From Methanobacteriota archaeon (GTDB taxonomy: Archaea > Thermoplasmatota > Poseidoniia > Poseidoniales > Thalassarchaeaceae): a stretch of DNA of 64,000 nucleotides. Below the pieces are notes generated by a model. That model saw only the letters and a program-made list of their open reading frames with translations, made no database searches and was not told where the DNA came from. Position 1 is the stretch's first letter; each line of letters opens with the position of its first letter. The DNA is taken from NCBI GenBank assembly GCA_016845345.1, contig JAERSV010000004.1, positions 1-64,000 of the forward strand, read 5' to 3'. The translations under genes and the position numbers were made by a program. This document shows, piece by piece, positions 29,200 through 36,543 of this stretch.

Positions 29200-30684
29200 T
29201 TAACGTTGAATCGCCTTCAATTCTAGGAATTCTTGCAATCCATGAACGCCAAGTTCTCTCCCATTCCCCGACATCTTGTAACCACCAAATGGTGCTGAGA
29301 TATTGAAAGGTCCTCCATTAATACTCACTTGCCCGGTTCGCATATTTTTTGCAAAAGAAAGTGCTCTCTCCTCATTTTCAGACCATACTCCTCCTGAGAG
29401 TCCATATTCTGAATCATTGGCTAGAGCCAAAGCCTCTTCTTCACTACTATACGTTGTGATTGTGAGGAGTGGGCCAAATACCTCCTCATTCCAAATTTTC
29501 ATGTCGGGTGTAACATCTGCAAATGCTGTTGGTTTAACGAAAAATCCAGTCTCAAGTCCATCTGGCATTCCTTCACCGCCGGATATTAGAGTTGCCCCTT
29601 CTGAAATTCCACTAGCGATATAATCGCTAACACTGGCTTGTTGCCTTGCGGATGCCATTGGGCCACAACGTGTGCTTTCGTCAAGCGGGTCGCCTGCAGT
29701 AAAACCAGCAACTCGGCCAGCAATGATTTCGATAATTTCCTCCTTTCTGCTTTCAGGAACGATGAGGCGGGTTAGGGCAGAGCAGGTTTGACCAGAGTTA
29801 GCAAAACAGGCACCAACTGATGATTTTGCGGCTCTAACGATGTTAGCATCATCCAAAATGACATTGGCACTTTTACCACCAAGTTCGAGTGTGACTCGTT
29901 TTACAGATGGGGCCGCTGCCTGACTTACTCTGACTCCTGCAGAAGTCGAGCCTGTGAATGATACCATATCGACGTCTGGATGGCTTGAAAGATATTCACC
30001 GACATCAGATCCGTGGCCGCTTACGAGATTGAATACACCAGCAGGCAAGCCAATCTCGTCAATGATATCCGCCAAAATGAAGGCATTTAGAGGAGCCTCT
30101 TTTGATGGTTTTAGTACCATTGTGCAACCTGCTGCAATTGCTGGAGCGACCTTGCCAATAATCTGGTGAAGGGGGAAATTCCACGGGGTAATAAATGCAC
30201 AGACCCCAACTGGTTCCTTGACGATTAGAGAGTTACGCATCTCTTCTTCCCACTCAAAGTTCTCTAACATCTTGGCGTACGAGCGGGCCACCACACGAGG
30301 TGTTCCAACCATTGCCATTCTACTGTAGCCGATTGGTGTGCCAACTTCTGCTGTGATAAGTTGGGCGAGTTCTTCGCCTCGGTCTTTGAAGGCCGCTGAA
30401 AGGGCGTTAAGATATCCAATCCTGTCTTCAATGGAACTTTGTGACCAAGATGGAAATACTGCAGACGCTGCATTTACTGCTGCATCCACATCAGTTTGCG
30501 AACCCACAGGAACTGAACCAATGACTTGTTCAGTTGCAGGATTAACAACTTCAATTTCACCATCACCACTTGCCGCAACCCATTCTCCATTGATGTAGAG
30601 TTCCTCTCTGCTCATCATGTGATGGGCCACGGTGCAATCTCTTATGGTTTCATGCATTTCAAGAGGGGGAACCTCAACGGCCAT
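29200..30684 (-). CDS. NAD(P)-dependent aldehyde dehydrogenase
   Basis: FITPWNFPLHQIIGKVAPAIAAGCTMVLKPS, VSFTGSTSAGVRV, VTLELGGKSANVILDDA, FANSGQTCSALTRLIVPE. The start may be MMSREELYING nearer 30618. Confidence 0.95.
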   Translation of the reverse strand: MAVEVPPLEMHETIRDCTVAHHMMSREELYINGEWVAASGDGEIEVVNPATEQVIGSVPVGSQTDVDAAVNAASAVFPSWSQSSIEDRIGYLNALSAAFKDRGEELAQLITAEVGTPIGYSRMAMVGTPRVVARSYAKMLENFEWEEEMRNSLIVKEPVGVCAFITPWNFPLHQIIGKVAPAIAAGCTMVLKPSKEAPLNAFILADIIDEIGLPAGVFNLVSGHGSDVGEYLSSHPDVDMVSFTGSTSAGVRVSQAAAPSVKRVTLELGGKSANVILDDANIVRAAKSSVGACFANSGQTCSALTRLIVPESRKEEIIEIIAGRVAGFTAGDPLDESTRCGPMASARQQASVSDYIASGISEGATLISGGEGMPDGLETGFFVKPTAFADVTPDMKIWNEEVFGPLLTITTYSSEEEALALANDSEYGLSGGVWSENEERALSFAKNMRTGQVSINGGPFNISAPFGGYKMSGNGRELGVHGLQEFLELKAIQR

Positions 30685-30686
30685 TC

Positions 30687-31469
30687 ATGGCACTAAGTGT
30701 TGAACGGTTGGATGGTGGGGTTGCATTAGTTACTCTGACTGCAGAATCTGCTCAAAACGCGTTTAGTATTGAGGCCATGACAATCATTTCAGAGACTATC
30801 AATTCACTAATTGATGATGATGAAATTTGTGCATTTGTACTAACAGGCACTGGCAATTTTTTCTGTGCAGGTGCTGATATCAATGAATTTAGAGAATGCT
30901 ATGATGATGGTACAATATCAGACTTAGTACAAGGTTTAACAGATATTTTACATCCTTTACTGGTTCGAATCAGGCAATCTGACACTGTCTATGTTGCGGC
31001 GATGAATGGTGCGGCCGCAGGAGGCGGGTTGGGGCTTGCATTAGCCGCTGATTACCGAATTGCAATCCCACAAACCAAAATTGCCGCGGCCTTTTTCTCA
31101 CTTGGATTGAGTCCTGATGGTGGCACTACATGGTTGCTGCCTCGTCTTGTTGGTATTCAAAGAGCCAAGAAATTCTTTTTCAATAATGAAACATGGTCTG
31201 CTGAAGAAGCATTGAAACTCGGAGTAATTGATGAAATTACAAACCTAAATGATTTGATATTACGTTCTCTAAAAGTAGCAATTTCGTGGGGTAAGTGGGC
31301 TAAATCCAGCCGAGCAGGCACGAAGCAATTACTCGACAGCCAATCCTACAATGATTTTGAAACCCAACTTCATAATGAACAGGAACGTATTGTTGGAGCA
31401 AGCCAAACAGAACATTTCTCAGAAGGTGTTGATGCATTTCTTGAAAAGCGAGACCCAGATTTTCAATGA
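30687..31469 (+). CDS. Enoyl-CoA hydratase/isomerase family protein
   Basis: FFCAGADINEFREC, MNGAAAGGGLGLALAADYRIA, GLSPDGGTTWLLPRLVG. Confidence 0.9.
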   Translation: MALSVERLDGGVALVTLTAESAQNAFSIEAMTIISETINSLIDDDEICAFVLTGTGNFFCAGADINEFRECYDDGTISDLVQGLTDILHPLLVRIRQSDTVYVAAMNGAAAGGGLGLALAADYRIAIPQTKIAAAFFSLGLSPDGGTTWLLPRLVGIQRAKKFFFNNETWSAEEALKLGVIDEITNLNDLILRSLKVAISWGKWAKSSRAGTKQLLDSQSYNDFETQLHNEQERIVGASQTEHFSEGVDAFLEKRDPDFQ

Positions 31470-31471
31470 AT

Positions 31472-31490
31472 ATTGATTTTTTCAATCAAT
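31472..31490. terminator. Hairpin between convergent genes
   Basis: ATTGATT-TTTTC-AATCAAT between stops at 31469(+) and 31486(-). Confidence 0.4.
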
Positions 31491-31815
31491 AAAGGTCACG
31501 AGCCGCGTAGCATCGACCTATCAATTCACTGACTATTGGCAAAAGTGGGTCATCTTCATCTTTAAATTTGAAAGTGACTCTTCCTGATTTTCTGACCAAC
31601 AAAGAGGTTGGTATTAGGTCGGGGAGATAACCTATTGGAAGGACAAAAACACTCACATGTGAGTGAAAAACTACAACACTACAGAATGGCCTTCCATCTT
31701 CACGTGCAAGTCTATAATCTCCCATCTCATCTCTTCTCACCCTTAATTCGGAGGTGTGTTGTTTAACCTGTTCAACTAATAATGACCAAAGGTAGAGCAT
31801 TTTTTCATGCGTCAT
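31486..31815 (-). CDS. Small conserved-looking protein of unknown function
   Basis: ORF overlapping the 3' end of the upstream dehydrogenase; starts MTHEKMLYLWSLLVEQ. Confidence 0.55.
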   Translation of the reverse strand: MTHEKMLYLWSLLVEQVKQHTSELRVRRDEMGDYRLAREDGRPFCSVVVFHSHVSVFVLPIGYLPDLIPTSLLVRKSGRVTFKFKDEDDPLLPIVSELIGRCYAARDLY

Positions 31816-32689
31816 TTCGTTCAACCTTCTCGCCACTTGTCCAATCGTAGAATCCCCTTCCGGTTTTCTTTCCTAGATCACCTGCTGTTACAAGTTTCAC
31901 GAGTAATGGGTGTGGGAGATACGATTCATCATCAAACGAATCTGCTAAATTGTTGAGAATATCACATCGGACATCCAATCCGACAAGGTCAGTCAATTCC
32001 AGTGGACCCATTGGGTGCTTGTACCCCAATCTCATTGCTGTATCAATATCCGAGGCTGAGGCGACTCCATCAGCTAGCATCCTAATCGCCTCATTGCCGA
32101 TTACAACTCCAAGCCTGCTGGTAGCAAATCCTGCAACATCGTTGACCAAAATGCTGGTTTTTCCCATCTTCTCTGCTACTTTCTGCGCGAACGCAATCGT
32201 CTCCTCTGATACCAAATCATGCTTCACGATTTCAAGTAATTTCATGATTGGAACCGGATTGAAGAAATGCATCCCAATGACTCTTTCTGGCTTCCCAGAT
32301 GCTGACGCAATATCAGATATTGAAAGTGAGGATGTATTTGTTGCTAAGATGCAATCATCTTTTGTTTCTGATGCGAGAACCTGAAATATACTCGCTTTAA
32401 TTTCGAGAATTTCGGGAACAGCCTCAATCACAAGGTCAACATCAGAAACGGCTTCTACCATGTCGTTAACAGCAGTCAAGTTCGCCTGCCATTCAGCCTT
32501 CTGTTCAGAAGTTGTTTTCCCACGAGCAATCCCCTTATCCCAAAATTCGTTTATTGCATTCATGCCACGTTCCAATCCTTCTGGAAAAGCATCAAAAAGG
32601 TTGGTTTGCCAACCGCTTTGTGCACATACTTGAGCGATACCAGCACCCATTGTTCCGGCACCAATTACGGCAACAGAGCGAATCTCCAT
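31805..32689 (-). CDS. 3-hydroxyacyl-CoA dehydrogenase
   Basis: VAVIGAGTMGAGIAQVCAQSGW, LATNTSSLSISDIA, GMHFFNPVPIMKLLEIV, VNDVAGFATSRLG. Confidence 0.95.
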   Translation of the reverse strand: MEIRSVAVIGAGTMGAGIAQVCAQSGWQTNLFDAFPEGLERGMNAINEFWDKGIARGKTTSEQKAEWQANLTAVNDMVEAVSDVDLVIEAVPEILEIKASIFQVLASETKDDCILATNTSSLSISDIASASGKPERVIGMHFFNPVPIMKLLEIVKHDLVSEETIAFAQKVAEKMGKTSILVNDVAGFATSRLGVVIGNEAIRMLADGVASASDIDTAMRLGYKHPMGPLELTDLVGLDVRCDILNNLADSFDDESYLPHPLLVKLVTAGDLGKKTGRGFYDWTSGEKVERNDA

Positions 32690-32738
32690 GTAAAAGCCGA
32701 GCCACCTCGCCGCCATTACAATTGCTGAAAAATTGTAA

Positions 32739-33302
32739 TCAGCCTTCACGTCCGTAAGCGGCTAAAGCCGCCTGAAACAATCTCTGCCGCGGCACATCAT
32801 GTTCCAGGAAACAAGTAAATGGGGCTAATTCCTTTACTAGTTCAATACTAGAAATATAAGCCCCATAAACAAAGGCATCTACGTTCTCAGATTCGGGAAT
32901 TTCAAAACCCAGTTTTGCCAGTCCTTTTCTTGTATCATCATCCCAAATCGTGTAGGTGTGGTGCATGAAGTGTAGGTATCCGGATATTCTTTTCAAATCT
33001 GAACTAGCATCACTAGAGAGACTCTCGAGAAGAAGTGTGTCAGGGTAACGAATTGCGTACAACATGAGCATTACCTCACGGTTTACCTCTGTTCTCCAAG
33101 ACCGGGTTTCATGGCCCATCCACTCATCAATCATATCCAACATGTGTTCGGTGTAAGGTCTGTAAACACGATACAATAATTCTTCATATCCCGCATCATT
33201 TTGAGACAAATGATGGTGGTGTGCTGCGAATAATTCAGGTACACGCTCGAAGAACGGTTTCAACCGTTGGCGATTTACATTTAGCAGGGCGAATGCCTGC
33301 AT
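32739..33302 (-). CDS. Helical protein of unknown function, probable partner of the diiron protein
   Basis: ORF immediately downstream of and near-overlapping the BoxB/PaaA-like gene; His-rich helices (FAAHHHHLSQ, LHFMHHTYTIW). Confidence 0.6.
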   Translation of the reverse strand: MQAFALLNVNRQRLKPFFERVPELFAAHHHHLSQNDAGYEELLYRVYRPYTEHMLDMIDEWMGHETRSWRTEVNREVMLMLYAIRYPDTLLLESLSSDASSDLKRISGYLHFMHHTYTIWDDDTRKGLAKLGFEIPESENVDAFVYGAYISSIELVKELAPFTCFLEHDVPRQRLFQAALAAYGREG

Positions 33303-33312
33303 CTCATTCACC

Positions 33313-34473
33313 TCAGTCCTTCCACTCGCGGTATTGAATCCACTCTTCTTTGAAGTATTCATCGAGTTGTGCTACATCTTCATCGTTAGGTAACTGGTCG
33401 TGTAGATATTGCTCCCAAGCCGCGTCATCTCCCTCAAATGGTTCTCCATGTACGGTGGTTCTGATGTCGACAAACTTTCCAACACTGCGATGGAACTTAT
33501 CCGATGGGATGAATAATTTAGGTTGCCCTTCGTGACGACCCTTGTTGATTCTCTCCATCTCTTTTGCGAGTTCATCAAAGTAGTGCATTCTGCTCTCTTC
33601 ATTTAGGTGCTCACGGTCCGCAGGAATCCCTGCCTCTCGTTCGTCATATCTACCTTTGATTCCGTAAACATAAGCCCACTGAGCAGATGTTGATTCGTCA
33701 ACTCCAAACAAATCAAGTCCAGTTGAGACCCACTTGTTCATGTATTTTTGAAGTAGTGAAATCGGTATTACTCCCTGCTTTACAATTCGGCGCAGTCCAT
33801 TTGCGCCGGTGCCAAGATGGAATGATTCTTCTTTTAGCATCGGACCCATGCTTGCAGCAAGTGGTTTGAAGGAAGATGTACTCAACATTTTGAGTTGGAA
33901 TTTTCCATCACGGTCAATGAAGTGAGTGAAGCAGAAGAAATCAAGCCAGTTGTCAATTGGTTCATTGAAAGAACCTAGTAGACGAGGGCGGTCTGCTTCA
34001 CCACGAATTGGATTTGCAGCAGAATTGCGCTCAAGCAATTTTTGTGCTTCACGAATCCCATGTTCTCCAAAATAGTTGCAAAGGACATAAGCCATTTGCC
34101 AACCATGTCGTTGTTCTTCACACATGATTCTGAGGGCTGACTTTCTATCGTACTCAGTTGGTGCGCTGTCAAGCAAATGCCATTGCTGTTCAACACTACC
34201 AAACTCGGTGTCGCCTTGAACACTAATCATACTGATGATTGCATCACGAACACTTTGTTGTGGGATTTGCATCCTTCGTTCCCACTTTGGCATTCCTTTG
34301 AAATCTCCGAATTCAATTTCATCTCCAGCGCTGTCCCAGTCAAACTTGATATCGAATCTATAGTCACCTAGCCAAGAAGGGTCAAACCCAATTCGTGTCT
34401 GCCATTCTCCAAATTGCTCAACCCAAGCTTGGAAATTGGGTTCGTACTTCTCTACAACTTCTGTCTCACTCAT
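33313..34473 (-). CDS. BoxB/PaaA-like diiron aromatic-CoA epoxidase family protein
   Basis: ALRIMCEEQRHGWQMAYVL (E..ExxH), FNEPIDNWLDFFCFTHFIDRDGKFQLKML, MGPMLKEESFHLGTGANGLRRIV (second ExxH). Same order as in BoxB/PaaA. Confidence 0.7.
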   Translation of the reverse strand: MSETEVVEKYEPNFQAWVEQFGEWQTRIGFDPSWLGDYRFDIKFDWDSAGDEIEFGDFKGMPKWERRMQIPQQSVRDAIISMISVQGDTEFGSVEQQWHLLDSAPTEYDRKSALRIMCEEQRHGWQMAYVLCNYFGEHGIREAQKLLERNSAANPIRGEADRPRLLGSFNEPIDNWLDFFCFTHFIDRDGKFQLKMLSTSSFKPLAASMGPMLKEESFHLGTGANGLRRIVKQGVIPISLLQKYMNKWVSTGLDLFGVDESTSAQWAYVYGIKGRYDEREAGIPADREHLNEESRMHYFDELAKEMERINKGRHEGQPKLFIPSDKFHRSVGKFVDIRTTVHGEPFEGDDAAWEQYLHDQLPNDEDVAQLDEYFKEEWIQYREWKD

Positions 34474-34535
34474 GGTTTTCGCCTCTCCCCATCCTTTTTA
34501 ATTCATGCTCAAACTATCCTTTTGACAGATCATCC

Positions 34536-35258
34536 TCAATTTGTATCTTCTTTTGGACTTTGGTGTCTAATACTATCAGCGAATTCTTCTATGATATGCT
34601 TCTCAATTAAATGAACCATTTCGCAAAGTGTGGACTTTGATATTTCCATTTTTTTTGCTAGATTTGTTAGCGTGATTCGCCTCGGTGTATCGTAATATCC
34701 TTCTAGGACAGCACGGTCAAAAACTTCTCTTTGGCGAACTGTTAACAGCCTTTTATTCGTTGTTTGTCCAAATCCAAGAATTCGGTGAGTAAATTCTTGG
34801 TCTTTCAATTGTTGGACTAATTTTTGTGCGTGTTCTTGGTCTACGATTAAATCCCACTCCACCCATCCATCACGTACTTCGAAAGGTGTTTTTGGAACTG
34901 CTTCTGCCTCCATTAGCGGTCGTAGGAATCCCCCTCCTCCTTTACCAATATGCAAAAGTGCTTCCACGGCTGAATCAAATTCTTCCATGAAGGTGAATTC
35001 TTCAATTGAATCAATCGAGTTCAATGTACTCCTTATTGCGGGTGTATCAATTCCAATTATTTCGGCCATGACATTTCCTCTGCCTTTGGGTAATGGCATG
35101 TGTTCTACCACTCGTAAAATTAAGTGGGGGTGAGAACGTGTGATGATAGCAGCCCAGTGGGTTTCTGGTAGCCTAATTTGAATCAATAAACGTTGGGCTG
35201 ACACAGTTCCTTGGTATTTTTCCTTCATTATTAAGACATCCCATTTCTTATTTTTCAT
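34536..35258 (-). CDS. HTH_10 (bacterio-opsin activator-like) transcriptional regulator
   Basis: LLTVRQREVFDRAVLEGYYDTPRRITLTNLAKKMEISKSTLCEMVHLIEKHIIEEF. Confidence 0.85.
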   Translation of the reverse strand: MKNKKWDVLIMKEKYQGTVSAQRLLIQIRLPETHWAAIITRSHPHLILRVVEHMPLPKGRGNVMAEIIGIDTPAIRSTLNSIDSIEEFTFMEEFDSAVEALLHIGKGGGGFLRPLMEAEAVPKTPFEVRDGWVEWDLIVDQEHAQKLVQQLKDQEFTHRILGFGQTTNKRLLTVRQREVFDRAVLEGYYDTPRRITLTNLAKKMEISKSTLCEMVHLIEKHIIEEFADSIRHQSPKEDTN

Positions 35259-35940
35259 CCTCTAATCTTTGTAGTACTACGATTGCAAGCATCACGACAA
35301 ATCCGAATAACACATATGGCAAGCTATTATTTTCTTCTCCGCTGTCAGTCCGAAATCCAATCTTGTTATTTTGGCTCGGTGGTCCGTCAACAGTTATTGT
35401 GAATCCATTCCATAGGTCTTGCGTACTCGGGCTAGCATCTCCATCAACTGCATTCCCATAGGTGGTGAAGGTTACCGACCCTGCATCAGGCGAGGTCCAA
35501 GTAAAGTTCCATTCTCGAACATCGTTACCTGCTGTAGTATGGGTTAATTCACCGTTTTCTACTTGGGTAAACGAATCAACAGGTGTCAATTCTCCTGAAC
35601 TAGATTTCAGATTGAATCCTCCTTGGTTCTGGCCAGAAAGTTCCCCACCTCCAAGAATTGAAAGTGTCAAGTTGTATGACTCACCTGGCGAATAATTCCC
35701 TTCAGGAAGTCCGGATAAGGTAATAGTGATACTATCATCAGCTACGCCGCCGCCGTGGCAAATGCAGCCATTATTTACAGTTGAACCGCTAATCCCATCT
35801 GATTCGGCGACAACTCTCGAGCCAGCTAAAAGCGAAAAACACACTATAGTTACGATGGCAATTTTGATTTTCTGTCGGTGAATGTTGATTCCCCTAAATG
35901 TACGGGGGAGGGCAATAATTGCATCCTTACCCCCGAACAT
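35248..35940 (-). CDS. Secreted/anchored protein with CxCH-containing domain and C-terminal TM; paralog of the CoxA N-terminal domain
   Basis: GISGSTVNNGCICHGGGVADDSITITLSGLPEGNYSPGESYNLTLSI...; C-terminal TM LPYVLFGFVVMLAIVVLQRL. The start is uncertain: the ATG at 35940 lies in the palindrome. Confidence 0.75.
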   Translation of the reverse strand: MFGGKDAIIALPRTFRGINIHRQKIKIAIVTIVCFSLLAGSRVVAESDGISGSTVNNGCICHGGGVADDSITITLSGLPEGNYSPGESYNLTLSILGGGELSGQNQGGFNLKSSSGELTPVDSFTQVENGELTHTTAGNDVREWNFTWTSPDAGSVTFTTYGNAVDGDASPSTQDLWNGFTITVDGPPSQNNKIGFRTDSGEENNSLPYVLFGFVVMLAIVVLQRLEDEK

Positions 35941-35947
35941 ATTCGGG
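35932..35947. promoter_or_regulatory. Palindromic motif CCCGAACATATTCGGG
   Basis: Arms CCCGAA/TTCGGG, 4-nt spacer; overlaps the apparent start of the 35248-35940 gene. Confidence 0.6.
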
Positions 35948-35957
35948 ACGAGGGGGG

Positions 35958-36417
35958 TTAACAATGTGAAATATTTCGTTCCATTACTTCGGCTAAAATG
36001 CAATGATTCTGAACGACCATCCAACCATAATCATGAGCATCTGATAATATTTTTTTAGGAATCTCTACCGCCGGTTCTAACCAAATAGTGCGAATATCAC
36101 CCCAGCGTTCAGTCCTTGATGACAAGTCACTTATCACATCATAAATCCACTCAGAATCTAGATGAACCACGACAATTTGCAAGTCATCATCCACATCTGA
36201 AACGGTTTTACAGACCTTCATGCCTAGTAATTCAATATTGTTCTCAGCCATATCTGGATTAATCGGAGTTACATGGAAGCCCCTTTGAATTAATCCTTTC
36301 ATATCACCCAATGCGGCAGAGTTTCGATTGAAGTCATGAGCAATAATCGCCACTTGGTTGAATTTCAATGATTGAGTAATTGATTCCTCAACATCATTCT
36401 TTCTTAATGCGTGCATG
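35958..36417 (-). CDS. Rossmann/CoA-binding-domain-like protein
   Basis: FNQVAIIAHDFNRNSAALGDMKGLIQRGFHVTPINPDMAENNIELLGMKVCKTVSDV; pattern of the CoA_binding_2 family. Confidence 0.55.
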
Positions 36418-36543
36418 TATAAGCCCCCAAACACATTCCCTAATGCCTGCTTTCCCGTACATGTTCATTTTTTCACTTTATTGTAAGAAATATCTTCTTT
36501 GTTGAGTGATTAATTATTTGATTTCAACATATGTATTTAGGAA

